Source: Nitrospirota bacterium (GTDB taxonomy: Bacteria; Nitrospirota; Thermodesulfovibrionia; Thermodesulfovibrionales; JdFR-88). Taken from it: DNA of 64,000 nucleotides. Positions within the stretch are counted from its first letter, which is position 1; each line of letters begins with the position of its first letter. Position numbers and translations under genes: made by a program. Of the stretch, positions 36,670-44,839 are shown in pieces. The notes beneath the pieces were generated by a model. That model did not search any database. It was not told the origin of the DNA and saw only the letters and a list, made by a program, of their open reading frames with translations. The stretch covers positions 62,001 through 126,000 of the forward strand of contig JACWAF010000019.1 in assembly GCA_014874185.1 (NCBI GenBank). The letters run 5' to 3'.

Positions 36670-36951
36670 CAAGACCCCTTTCCCTTCTTTTTCTTGTAAG
36701 AAAAAGAAGCAAAAAGAACTTTTACTTTTGAAATCCTTTCTTTGGAGGTTTCCTCTTTCCAGAAGAGTTTACTGTCATAGCAAACTACTAATAGGGCAGA
36801 GGCGGGACATGGTTGAGGGCGGTTTGTTTGCCGGATGAGACCTTGCGGGGTTTTGATGACCGCACTCATCCGGCAAACTCCTCGGAATTATGGGGCGGAG
36901 CCCCGTAATGAGAATGAGCCCGAATGCCATGCCCGTCTCGCCCTGTCATAT
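36670..36951. repeat. Repeat-bearing spacer between thiS and thiG
   Basis: Holds (a) copy 2 of the CTTGTAAG palindrome family at 36682-36724, whose first arm pair 36685-36710 is a perfect hairpin; (b) a 14-bp stem GTTTGCCGGATGAG (36826-36839) with CTCATCCGGCAAAC (36865-36878) and a 25-base loop; (c) a GGGGC/GCCCC hairpin in ATTATGGGGCGGAGCCCCGTAAT, about 36888-36909. No protein-coding signal was seen. Confidence 0.65.
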
Positions 36952-37149
36952 TTATCCGCCTCCGACGAAGTTCACAATCTCTATCACGTCGCCCTCTTTG
37001 AGGGCGTACACGGCGTAGTCCTTCTTCTTCACTATATTCAGGTCCACCTCGACGGCGACCATGCCGCTGGTGATGCCCAGTTCCGAAAGCAGCTCGGCGA
37101 CCGTCTTCGCCTCCGTTTCCAGCATGTCTCCGTTTACCTGCAATCTCAT
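36952..37149 (-). CDS. thiS: Sulfur carrier protein ThiS
   Basis: 65 residues, ubiquitin-like fold, ending in the required Gly-Gly (NFVGGG). The C-terminal glycine is adenylated and converted to a thiocarboxylate that delivers sulfur to ThiG. The start MRLQVNGD matches the family. There is no Shine-Dalgarno: the ATG at 37149 is six bases after the T-run of the riboswitch terminator. First gene of the thi operon. Confidence 0.93.
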   Translation of the reverse strand: MRLQVNGDMLETEAKTVAELLSELGITSGMVAVEVDLNIVKKKDYAVYALKEGDVIEIVNFVGGG

Positions 37150-37154
37150 ATAAA

Positions 37155-37187
37155 TAAAAAAACCGCACCCTGATGCGGGATACGGTT
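37155..37187 (-). terminator. Attenuator terminator between the TPP riboswitch and thiS
   Basis: On the minus strand, a 10-bp stem (AACCGTATCC pairing with GGGTGCGGTT, two G-T pairs) followed by seven T residues (A-run 37156-37162). Placed between the TPP aptamer and the thiS ATG, it fits transcription termination when TPP is bound. Confidence 0.8.
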
Positions 37188-37210
37188 TTCGATTTTCAGA
37201 ATCTTCGAAG

Positions 37211-37296
37211 CCCTATCCCTACGGCGGCATTATCCGCATCAGGTTCAAGGGGTTCTCCAGAAGGAGTCTCAGGCCATTTGGCCTCCCCCAAGGGTT
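37211..37296 (-). promoter_or_regulatory. TPP (THI-element) riboswitch
   Basis: Minus strand: P1 CCCTT...TAGGG, the pyrimidine-sensing segment GGCCTGAGAC, the helix CTCCTTCTGGAG, then CCCCTTGAACCTGAT and GCGGATAATGCCGCCGTAGGG. These match the conserved THI-box core (CUGAGA, ACCUGAU, GnUAAUGCnnnCGnAGGGA) in order. It binds thiamine pyrophosphate and controls the thiSGEC operon through the following attenuator. Confidence 0.95.
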
Positions 37297-37434
37297 TAGT
37301 AAAGTATATTGCAGAGGGGGGCGGGGTGTCAAACCTTGTTTTCCATCCTTCATAAAAAATATAATATTCACAGGCAAAATATGGCGGGCTGTATGCCTAT
37401 GTAATTTTCCGAAAAAGATTGAGGGAGGACGTAT

Positions 37435-37854
37435 ATGAAAAAGCTGGTTTCGTTCTCATTGATATTATCCATGCTTACATTCCTCGTTGCCGCCTGTGCC
37501 GGGCCGGAGGGCAGGGGCGCGGGCATAGGCGCCGCCGTGGGCGGACTGGCAGGGGCCATCCTTGACAGAAGAAACCCCTGGCGGGGCGGCGTGATAGGCG
37601 GCGCATTTGGGGCCATTGCCGGCGCCTCCGTGGCCGACATAGCCACGCAGGGCGAAAGGCAGGCTGTGGATACCGGGCGGCCTGTAGAGTACAGGACCGA
37701 GGACGGCCGGGGCGTCTACAGGGCCGATCCCATGCCCGAGGACGAAAGCACCCACTGCAAAAAGGTGCATGAACGAATTTGGGAAGACGGGAAGCTGGTC
37801 AAGGACCGGGTCAAGGAGATCTGCGAAGGCGAGAAGTACGAGAACAGATATTAG
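37435..37854 (+). CDS. Glycine-zipper lipoprotein
   Basis: 139 residues. Lipoprotein signal with lipobox LVAAC (Cys about residue 20), then a glycine-zipper hydrophobic stretch (GAGIGAAVGGLAGAILDRR, GGVIGGAFGAIAGASVADIA) of the kind found in OmpA-linked or 17-kDa-antigen-like surface proteins. The C-terminal half is charged, with CKKVHERIWEDGKLVKD. Probably an outer-membrane lipoprotein; the function is unknown. GGGAGGA lies seven bases before ATG 37435. A 19-bp perfect terminator hairpin follows. Confidence 0.82.
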   Translation: MKKLVSFSLILSMLTFLVAACAGPEGRGAGIGAAVGGLAGAILDRRNPWRGGVIGGAFGAIAGASVADIATQGERQAVDTGRPVEYRTEDGRGVYRADPMPEDESTHCKKVHERIWEDGKLVKDRVKEICEGEKYENRY

Positions 37855-37874
37855 GGCAGAAACTTCTTTTTAGC

Positions 37875-37916
37875 TTATAATTAAAAAGGGCGGCCAGCCG
37901 CCCTTTTTAATTATAA
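37875..37916. terminator. Perfect 19-bp terminator hairpin
   Basis: TTATAATTAAAAAGGGCGG (37875-37893), loop CCAG, exact complement 37898-37916. The G/C core is flanked by A and T runs, so it works in both directions. It ends the lipoprotein transcript. Confidence 0.9.
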
Positions 37917-37947
37917 CCGCGACCGGGATTGCGGGCTATTTAAAAAA

Positions 37948-38028
37948 CACCCTCCCTTGACGGGAGGGGTTGGGGGAGGGTGAACCGTTATCACCCCCAC
38001 CCTCACCCTCCCCCGTCAAGGGAGAGGG
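37948..38028. repeat. C-rich inverted repeat
   Basis: CACCCTCCCTTGACGGGAGGGG...GGGAGGGTG, then CACCCCCACCCTCACCCTCCCCCGTCAAGGGAGAGGG. The two halves are an imperfect inverted repeat of about 33 bases each and each half also contains an internal palindrome. It shares CCCTCCCGTCAAGGGAGG with the palindrome at 8193-8221. Confidence 0.6.
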
Positions 38029-38088
38029 AAATAGCGGAAACCTCCGTGGCAAGACCACGGAAATATCGAATTAACTGAAGAGGTGCTT

Positions 38089-38520
38089 ATGAACAGGGCT
38101 GCTAAAGGGAATACCGTAAAAGTGAATTACACGGGCAGGTATGATGACGGGGAAGTGTTCGATTCGTCGGAGGGCAGAGGGCCCCTGGAGTTCACGATTG
38201 GTTCGGGGCAGATCATAAGGGGTTTCGAAAATGCCGTGGCAGGCATGTCCGAAGGTGAAAAGAAGACGGTGAAGATACCGGCCTCGGAGGCCTACGGCCC
38301 TTATGTAAAGGAGCTTACGAGAAAGATGAAGAAAAACCAGTTCCCGCCCGCTTTGAAACCGGAGCTTGGCCTCAGTGTTCAACTGAGGCATCCGGACGGC
38401 GGCGTGCTGGATATGGTGGTCACCGAGATAGAAGACGATGTCGTTACGCTTGACGCCAACCATCCGCTGGCCGGAAAAGACCTGGTATTCGATATCGAGC
38501 TGGCGGAGATAGAGAAGTAA
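38089..38520 (+). CDS. FKBP-type peptidyl-prolyl isomerase, SlyD-like
   Basis: 143 residues from ATG 38089, six bases after GAGG; an in-frame GTG at 38083 is overlapped by that ribosome site and is unlikely. VKVNYTGRYDDGEVFDSS and the IGSGQIIRGFENAVAGMSEGEKKTVKIPASEAYGPY segment are the FKBP core, followed by the insert-in-flap domain (KMKKNQFPPALKPELGLSVQLRHPDGGVL) and VTLDANHPLAGKDLVFDIEL, the SlyD closing motif. It catalyses proline isomerisation and acts as a folding helper in the cytoplasm. There is no histidine-rich metal tail as in E. coli SlyD. Confidence 0.93.
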   Translation: MNRAAKGNTVKVNYTGRYDDGEVFDSSEGRGPLEFTIGSGQIIRGFENAVAGMSEGEKKTVKIPASEAYGPYVKELTRKMKKNQFPPALKPELGLSVQLRHPDGGVLDMVVTEIEDDVVTLDANHPLAGKDLVFDIELAEIEK

Positions 38521-38641
38521 AAAAGGGTTAACCTGTAAATCTCATCCCCTTCAGAAAAGAGGGGAGTTTCAAATCCCAAAGCGAGATTGCTTCAGGACTC
38601 CGTCCCTCGCAATGACAATAACGTGCGGTTTTGAAACACCC
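38521..38641. repeat. Interspersed repeat fragment between slyD-like and rnd genes
   Basis: Contains GCGAGATTGCTTCAGGACT and CCCTCGCAATGACA, whose ends GCGAGATTGC...CGCAATGACA are imperfectly complementary. This motif recurs in intergenic spaces of many bacterial genomes (from memory). No gene is seen. Confidence 0.45.
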
Positions 38642-41600
38642 CTATGCGCCCGCTTCCTTGGCGCGGAAGAGGCCGAACCGTTCCCTCATCCATACCTGGA
38701 ATTTATCCATGTATATGTAGATGACCGGCGTTATGTAAAGGGTAACCAGCTGCGAGAACAAAAGTCCGCCAACAACCGCCAGGCCGAGAGGGCGGCGGGA
38801 CTCCGAGCCCGCGCCTATCCCAAGGGCTATCGGGAGCGTCCCCATCAGTGCGGCCATTGTCGTCATCATGATCGGACGGAAGCGGATTAAACAGCCCTGG
38901 TAGATGGCCTCCTCGGGCGTCTTGCCCTCCTTGCGCTCGGCCTCCAGCGCGAAGTCTATCATCATGATGGCGTTCTTCTTCACTATGCCCACCAGCATTA
39001 TTATGCCCACGTAAGAGTACATGTTCAGTTCCGCCCCGAAGATGTAAAGCGTCAGGAGCGCGCCGAAAGCGGCCGAAGGCAGCCCCGAAAGAATCGTAAG
39101 CGGGTGTATAAAGCTCTCGTAGAGGATGCCAAGCACTATATAGATGACCAGTATGGCCATTATGAGGAGCAATCCAAGCCCTTTCACCGAGGACTGGAAG
39201 GCCTGGGCCGTCCCCTGGAAACTGGTCGTTATGCTTGAGGGCAGGACTTCGCTGGCAGTCCTGTTCACATCTGAGACGGCCTGCCCAAGCGATGCCCCTG
39301 GTTTCAGATTGAAGGAGATGGTGACCGCGGGTATCTGCCCCAGGTGGTTTATGGTAAGCGGCCCTACGCCGGTGGAGATGTTTGCAACCGCGCTGAGGGG
39401 GACGAGTTTTCCCGTTGAGGCGCGCACGTACAGCATGGAGAGCGCCCTGGGGTCCATCTGGTACCGGGGCAGAAGCTCCATTATGACCCTGTACTGGTTG
39501 TTGGGGGCGTAAATGGTGGATATCTGCCGCGAGCCGTAGGCCGTATACAGGGCGTCCTCCACCTGCTCCGCCGTAACGCCCAGGGATGATGCCTTGTCCC
39601 TGTCTATGTCAACATTCACCTGCGGGTTCGTTATCTGGAGGTCGCTTGTCACGTCCTGCAGGGAATTAAGCGCCCGCAGTTTGGACTCCAGGAGCGGAGT
39701 ATAATGATAAAGCTCTTTCGTGTCCGGGCTCTGAAGCGTGAACTGGTACTGGCTTTTGGTGAGCATGCCGCCTATCCTTATTGGCGGCAGGTTCTGCATG
39801 AAGACCCTTATCCCAGGCACCTGGGCCAGCTTGGGGCGGAATTCCGCTATTATCTTATCCACGTTGGGCCGCATGGAGCGCGGCTTCAGGCGTATGAACA
39901 TCCTTCCCGTGTTGACGGCCACGTTGGGCCCGGACGGCCCGATGGCGGACATGAAGGAGTCCACGTAGGGGTCTTTGGCGACAATCCTCGCCAGGGCCTG
40001 CTGGTGCTGTTTCATCGAATCGAAGGATATCCCCTGGGCCGCCTCCGTAAAGGCGAATATCTGGCCCGTGTCCTCGCTGGGCAGAAAGCCCTTCGGTATC
40101 GCCCTGAAAAAGAGGACCGTCCCCGCGATCAGCAGAAGAAGCGAAAGGAGTACGGTCTTTCTGTACCTGATAACCCTTGAAAGGGTCCACCCGTAAAAAT
40201 TCAGCATCCCGGTGAATACCTTCTCTGTCGCGTAGTAGACGCGTCCGTGGTGGACCTCCTGCGGGGGTTTCAGGAACCTGCTGCAGAGCATGGGGGTAAG
40301 GCTCAGCGAGACCACCCCCGATATCAGGACGGAAACGGCTATTGTGACCGCGAACTCATGGAGAAGCCTGCCCATTATCCCGCCCATGAACAGGACGGGT
40401 ATGAAGACGGCCACAAGCGAAAGGGTCATGGAAAGGATGGTGAAGCTTATCTCCCTGGAGCCCGAGAAGGCGGCCTGCATGGGATTCTGCCCATGCTCGG
40501 CGTGGCGCACTATGTTCTCCAGCATGACTATGGCGTCGTCCACGACAAAACCCACCGAGAGGGTCAGGGCCATGAGGGAGAGGTTGTCCAGGCTGTACCC
40601 GAGGAAATACATGACCACGAACGTGCCTATTATGGACATCGGGAGGGCCACGCTGGGTATCAGGGTGGCGGAGACGTTCCGCAGGAACAGGAATATGACC
40701 AGCACAACCAGTACAAGAGACAGGAAGAGGGTGAACCTTACGTCCGAGACCGAGTCCCTTATCGAGGCCGAGCGGTCGTACAGGATGGAGAGGTTCACCG
40801 AGGCCGGTATCTCGGCGCGGAACTTCGGCAAAAGCGATTTTATTGAATCGACCACCTCAACCGTATTGGTGCCCGGCTGTTTCTGGATGGCCAGCACAAT
40901 CCCGCGGTGGTCGTTGTACCAGCTTGCGATTTTATTGTTCTCGACGCTGTCCGAGACATTGCCGATCTGGTCGAGCCGGACGGGAGAGCCGTTCCGGTAA
41001 GCCACTATCAGGGGCTTGTACGCCTGCGCGTCGTTGAGCTGACCCGTGGCCTGCACCGTAACCGCTTTATCGGCCCCCCACAAAGTACCCGTGGGCAGGT
41101 TGACGTTCCCCTGCTGGACGGCCGTCTCGGCCTCGTCTATCCCTATCCCCATTGAGGCCAGGGACTGCGGGTTAAGCTGCACCCTGACGGCGTACTTCTG
41201 CGCCCCGAAGACCGAGACCTGGGCCACGCCGCTGATCATCGAAATCCGCTGGGACATCGTGGTCTCCGCGTACTCGTCGACCTGCGAAAGGGGCAGCGTC
41301 GGCGAGTCCAGCGCCAGATATATGACCGGCTGGTCGGCCGGGTTCACCTTCTGGTATGTGGGCGGGGAGGGCATGTCCGGCGGCAGCTGGCTGCTGGCGG
41401 CGGCTATGGCGGCCTGCACATCCTGAGCGGCGGCATCTATGTTCCTGCTGAGGTTGAACTGAAGGGTCACCTGCGTATTTCCCAGCGCGCTGATGGAAGT
41501 CATTGAATCGAGCCCGGCGATCGTGGAGAACTGTTTTTCAAGCGGAGTGGCAACCGCCGAGGCCATCGTGTCCGGGCTTGCGCCCGGCAGGCCCGCGGAA

Positions 41601-41740
41601 ACCAGTATGGTAGGGAAATCCACGTTCGGCAGGTCGCTGACCGGAAGCATCCTGTATCCCACTATGCCGAATACCAAGATGGCTATCATGACCAGCGTGG
41701 TCATGATCGGCCTTTTTATGAATACTTCAGCTATGTTCAT
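38642..41740 (-). CDS. RND multidrug efflux pump, inner membrane transporter (MdtB/C-like)
   Basis: 1032 residues. Full RND topology: after TM1 the HAE1-type PVSDLPNVDFPTILVSAGLPGASPDTMAS, a TM4 proton-relay pair in VGFVVDDAIVMLENIVRH, and SVALPMSIIGTFVVMYFLGYSL. The C-terminal GIVKKNAIMMIDFALEAER and RFRPIMMTTMAALMGTLPIALG segments match the MdtB/MdtC/MuxB clade. Drives export of hydrophobic drugs or bile-salt-type compounds by proton antiport. It is the last gene of a tetR-led operon, six bases after the adaptor. Confidence 0.94.
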   Translation of the reverse strand: MNIAEVFIKRPIMTTLVMIAILVFGIVGYRMLPVSDLPNVDFPTILVSAGLPGASPDTMASAVATPLEKQFSTIAGLDSMTSISALGNTQVTLQFNLSRNIDAAAQDVQAAIAAASSQLPPDMPSPPTYQKVNPADQPVIYLALDSPTLPLSQVDEYAETTMSQRISMISGVAQVSVFGAQKYAVRVQLNPQSLASMGIGIDEAETAVQQGNVNLPTGTLWGADKAVTVQATGQLNDAQAYKPLIVAYRNGSPVRLDQIGNVSDSVENNKIASWYNDHRGIVLAIQKQPGTNTVEVVDSIKSLLPKFRAEIPASVNLSILYDRSASIRDSVSDVRFTLFLSLVLVVLVIFLFLRNVSATLIPSVALPMSIIGTFVVMYFLGYSLDNLSLMALTLSVGFVVDDAIVMLENIVRHAEHGQNPMQAAFSGSREISFTILSMTLSLVAVFIPVLFMGGIMGRLLHEFAVTIAVSVLISGVVSLSLTPMLCSRFLKPPQEVHHGRVYYATEKVFTGMLNFYGWTLSRVIRYRKTVLLSLLLLIAGTVLFFRAIPKGFLPSEDTGQIFAFTEAAQGISFDSMKQHQQALARIVAKDPYVDSFMSAIGPSGPNVAVNTGRMFIRLKPRSMRPNVDKIIAEFRPKLAQVPGIRVFMQNLPPIRIGGMLTKSQYQFTLQSPDTKELYHYTPLLESKLRALNSLQDVTSDLQITNPQVNVDIDRDKASSLGVTAEQVEDALYTAYGSRQISTIYAPNNQYRVIMELLPRYQMDPRALSMLYVRASTGKLVPLSAVANISTGVGPLTINHLGQIPAVTISFNLKPGASLGQAVSDVNRTASEVLPSSITTSFQGTAQAFQSSVKGLGLLLIMAILVIYIVLGILYESFIHPLTILSGLPSAAFGALLTLYIFGAELNMYSYVGIIMLVGIVKKNAIMMIDFALEAERKEGKTPEEAIYQGCLIRFRPIMMTTMAALMGTLPIALGIGAGSESRRPLGLAVVGGLLFSQLVTLYITPVIYIYMDKFQVWMRERFGLFRAKEAGA

Positions 41741-41746
41741 GAAACC

Positions 41747-42862
41747 CTATTTCGTGCCGGCCAGCGGCTGTTTAAAAAAGACCTTGGCGCCCGGGACAAG
41801 CCCCAGCTGGCCGTCCGTTACCACGGTATCCCCCGGGGCGATGCCGTTTGCGATAACCGCGTACTGCTTGAAGTTCCTCAACACCGTGACGGGCCGGGAC
41901 TCGACTGTCATGTCGGGCTTTACAACGAAGGCGAACTGTCCGTTCTGGCTTGCCTGAACGGCCTCCGCGGGCACGAGCACGGCGTCCTTCTGCGTCCCTA
42001 ATGTCAGCACCACATTTACGAACTGCCCGGGCCAGAGCCGGTTTGTGCGGTTCTGGAATATTCCCTTCAGGCGGATGGTGCCCGTGGCGTTATCGATCTC
42101 GTTGTTCATGAAATCCAGGGCGCCATGCTCCGGCTTGTCATCGCCCGGGATCAGTGCCTCGACAGGAAGGGTCCCACCCCTGGCATATTTCTTCACTTCC
42201 TCAAACTGCTGTTCGGGGATCGAGAAGGAGACCTTTATCGGGTTGATCCTGTCAATCACTACCATGTCCACGTCATTGGCCTTCACCACGTTGCCCCCAT
42301 GCACCATGAGGCTTCCGGTCTTCCCGTCTATGGGGGCCTTTATGGAGGTGTATTCAAGCTGCAGGCGGTTGTTTTCAACCATGGCCCTGTCGGCCTGCAC
42401 CACCGCGTTCTGCGCCGCCGCATTGGCGGTGAACTGGTCGTACTGCTCCCTGGCCACGTAATCCTTCTTGACCAGGAAGGCATACCTTTTTGCCTCCTCA
42501 TCGGCGTTCTGCGCTATGGCCATGTCCCTCTTCAGATTGGCCTCGGACTGCATCAGGGCGGCCTGGTAGGGGCGCGGGTCTATCTTGAAGAGCATCTGCC
42601 CCTTCCTGACAAAATCGCCCTCCCTGAAATAAACCTTTATCAGCTGTCCTACCACCAGGGACTTTATTCCGACTGTGGAGTCGGCCTCACCGGTGCCGAT
42701 GGCTTCTATCTGTATGGGGATGTCCTGCCGGACGGCCTTGCCGACAAGCACCGGCACGGGAGGGGCCGCGATCCGCTTTTTGGGCTTGCCGGAACAGGAC
42801 GCAAGAGCAATGAAAAACGCGCCTACCAGCACAAGCAGGAATATATGTTTCAAAGGCCTCAT
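41747..42862 (-). CDS. RND efflux periplasmic adaptor lipoprotein (MdtA-like)
   Basis: 371 residues. Lipoprotein signal with lipobox ALASC, then a lipoyl half-motif (GEADSTVGIKSLVVGQLIKVYFREGDFVRKGQMLF), a helical hairpin, the second lipoyl half (YTSIKAPIDGKTGSLMVHGGNVV) and barrel domains ending with GQLGLVPGAKVFF. It bridges the RND pump and TolC. Its start overlaps the TolC gene stop by four bases. Confidence 0.93.
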   Translation of the reverse strand: MRPLKHIFLLVLVGAFFIALASCSGKPKKRIAAPPVPVLVGKAVRQDIPIQIEAIGTGEADSTVGIKSLVVGQLIKVYFREGDFVRKGQMLFKIDPRPYQAALMQSEANLKRDMAIAQNADEEAKRYAFLVKKDYVAREQYDQFTANAAAQNAVVQADRAMVENNRLQLEYTSIKAPIDGKTGSLMVHGGNVVKANDVDMVVIDRINPIKVSFSIPEQQFEEVKKYARGGTLPVEALIPGDDKPEHGALDFMNNEIDNATGTIRLKGIFQNRTNRLWPGQFVNVVLTLGTQKDAVLVPAEAVQASQNGQFAFVVKPDMTVESRPVTVLRNFKQYAVIANGIAPGDTVVTDGQLGLVPGAKVFFKQPLAGTK

Positions 42863-44157
42863 TTATTGATTCCCCCCATCGTCCCCATCGCCCGTTCCAT
42901 ATTGGCCACGGCCACCTTGTAATCGTACAGGGCGTTGATATAGCTTGTATTGGAAGTGGCGTAAGTGGCAAGCGCGTCGGTCACTTCTATCGGGCTGCCT
43001 ACGCCGTATTTGTACCTGCCGTTTGCGATGTCCAGGTTCTCCTGGGCCTGCTTCACGGCCAGGCTGGCTGTTTGCGTCCTCTGCGCGGCGTCCACCAGGC
43101 TTACATAGGTCTGCTGTATATCCAGATAGATGCCCTGGGCCACCCCGTTCTTGTTGGCCTCCGCCACATTGAGGCTGGCTTGCGCCTCATGCGTCTGGTA
43201 TCTGGTCAAAAAGCCGTTGAACACCGGGATGGAGATGCCGGCCCCGATGCTCCAGCCGTCCTGTATGGGGGTCAGGTCTCCGGCCCAGCCATACTGGGCT
43301 ATGCCGGTGATGAAGGGCAGATTGCCTTTGGAGGCGAAGCTCAGGGCCGATCTGGCCGCGCTCTCCCTGAATACAAAAGATTTCAGGTCCGGCCTGTTCT
43401 CCATTGCCCTCTTCATGGCCTCATCCAGGTTTATGTTGTACGGCTGAAAGGCGAAATTGTCCTCAAGGTTATAGTCCGGGGCCTGCGGGACTCCCATCAG
43501 GGTATTCAACTGGGCCTTTGCCACCAGGATGGCATCCTGTGCGGTTATCAGGCTCAGCTTGGCGTTGCTCAGGTTCACCTCGGCCGTCGTAACATCATAC
43601 TGGGGCTTCACGCCGGCATTGTGGAAAGCGACCGCCTGCTCCAGGTGCAGCTTGTTCTGCTTCACCACTTCCGCCGCCACATCCCGGTTGTGCATGGCCT
43701 GAAGCACCCTGTAATAGGCCTGCCGGACCTGAAAAGCGAGCACCTGGGCAGTGTCCTGAAAGTCCTGGCGCGAGGCGTTCATGCTGTATTTCTGCAGGGC
43801 GACCTGGGATGATGTCCTGCCGAAATCATATATATTCTGATTGACGTCGGCCGACCCGGAAAACCCGCTCCCGCCTCCCCCCCTTGCGAGCGCGCCGCCG
43901 CCGGAGACCGAGGATTTCGTAATATCGGAAGAGATGTCCACCTGCGGCAGATAGGCGCTCCTGGCCTCCCCCACCCTGCTTGCGGCCGCGTTCACCGTTT
44001 CGCTGGCCGCCATGATCCCGGGGTTTTTGGAAAGGGCAATGCTTACGCACTGCTCAATGGTAAGTGTCTGGCCGGGCTTTATCAGGTCCTGGGCCCAGCT
44101 CCTGAACGGCAGAAAAACGGCTGCAAGTGAAACCAAGACAAAAAGCGTTTTCCTCAT
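42859..44157 (-). CDS. TolC-family outer membrane channel
   Basis: 432 residues. Sec signal peptide (LFVLVSLAAVFLPFRSWAQ, no lipobox, unlike the TolC homologue at 10830), then the duplicated helical hairpin/beta-barrel pattern: LTIEQCVSIALSKNPGIMAA, YLPQVDISS, NTLMGVPQAPDY, YGWAGDLTPIQDGWSIGAGISIPVFNG. It forms the trimeric exit duct. One base of its 5' end overlaps the tetR stop. Confidence 0.93.
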   Translation of the reverse strand: MRKTLFVLVSLAAVFLPFRSWAQDLIKPGQTLTIEQCVSIALSKNPGIMAASETVNAAASRVGEARSAYLPQVDISSDITKSSVSGGGALARGGGGSGFSGSADVNQNIYDFGRTSSQVALQKYSMNASRQDFQDTAQVLAFQVRQAYYRVLQAMHNRDVAAEVVKQNKLHLEQAVAFHNAGVKPQYDVTTAEVNLSNAKLSLITAQDAILVAKAQLNTLMGVPQAPDYNLEDNFAFQPYNINLDEAMKRAMENRPDLKSFVFRESAARSALSFASKGNLPFITGIAQYGWAGDLTPIQDGWSIGAGISIPVFNGFLTRYQTHEAQASLNVAEANKNGVAQGIYLDIQQTYVSLVDAAQRTQTASLAVKQAQENLDIANGRYKYGVGSPIEVTDALATYATSNTSYINALYDYKVAVANMERAMGTMGGINK

Positions 44158-44747
44158 TATCTGAATGCCCCGTGCATGAAGATTTTTACAAATTCGTCTA
44201 TCGTTTTGCGGGCCTCCTGCTTTGATATGGTCCGCCCTTTCATGATCTCTTCCGCCTGAAAATACTGAAAAACAACCCCCAGGAAGAAGCGCGCGGCCGC
44301 GTCAGGGGTTATCCCTTCCCTCAGGACCCCCTTCCCCCGCAGTCCGCTGAAATAACCGGCCAGGGTCTTCATCAACTCGTCACTAAAGGCGCGATAAAGT
44401 TCTCTTACCTTCTCCGGATAGACCGTGATCTCGGATATCATTATGCGCACGAAGGATTTCCGTTCTTTCAGGGTGTCCAGGAACCTGCGGGCTATCGCAT
44501 TAAGGGCCTCATCATGGGGAAGCCCCTCCAGTTCCGGCAGAAGCTCCTTAAGGCGGGGCAGAAAGGTGAATTTCTCCAGCACCTCTTCGAAGAGCTTCTC
44601 CTTGGAGCCGAAATGCCTGAAGATGGTCAGCTCCGCCACCCCCACCTCCTGGGCTATCTCGCGCGTCGTGGCCCCGATATAGCCCTTCTCGGAGATAAGC
44701 TTCAGGGTGGCGCCCAGTATCTTTTCTTTTGTGTCCTGCTTTTTCAT
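44157..44747 (-). CDS. TetR/AcrR-family repressor of the efflux operon
   Basis: 196 residues. The helix-turn-helix lies at residues 10-55 (ILGATLKLISEKGYIGATTREIAQEVGVAELTIFRHFGSKEKLFEEV), followed by a variable all-helical ligand domain. It leads the operon tetR-tolC-mfp-rnd, and a palindrome directly upstream (44748-44763) is the likely operator, so it should repress its own operon until a pump substrate binds. The ATG at 44747 has no Shine-Dalgarno; the operator occupies that space. Confidence 0.92.
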   Translation of the reverse strand: MKKQDTKEKILGATLKLISEKGYIGATTREIAQEVGVAELTIFRHFGSKEKLFEEVLEKFTFLPRLKELLPELEGLPHDEALNAIARRFLDTLKERKSFVRIMISEITVYPEKVRELYRAFSDELMKTLAGYFSGLRGKGVLREGITPDAAARFFLGVVFQYFQAEEIMKGRTISKQEARKTIDEFVKIFMHGAFR

Positions 44748-44763
44748 GTAAGTGCTTACTTAC
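44748..44763 (-). promoter_or_regulatory. Probable TetR operator next to the start codon
   Basis: Minus strand GTAAGT-AAGC-ACTTAC, a perfect 6+6 inverted repeat touching the tetR ATG. It overlaps the -10 and the expected start of transcription. Similar AGTAAGTnnnACTTACT-type sites occur with AcrR-like repressors. Confidence 0.7.
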
Positions 44764-44791
44764 TTTACATTCTGGATATTAAAAAAATCAA
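44762..44791 (-). promoter_or_regulatory. Promoter of efflux operon 2
   Basis: Minus strand TTGATT (44791-44786), 18-base spacer, TAAAGT (44767-44762). The start of transcription would fall about eight bases before the tetR ATG, within the operator. Confidence 0.5.
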
Positions 44792-44839
44792 GAGGGGAAA
44801 AGATCATTTTTTTGAAGGGGACCCCGGTTAAGAAACGAG

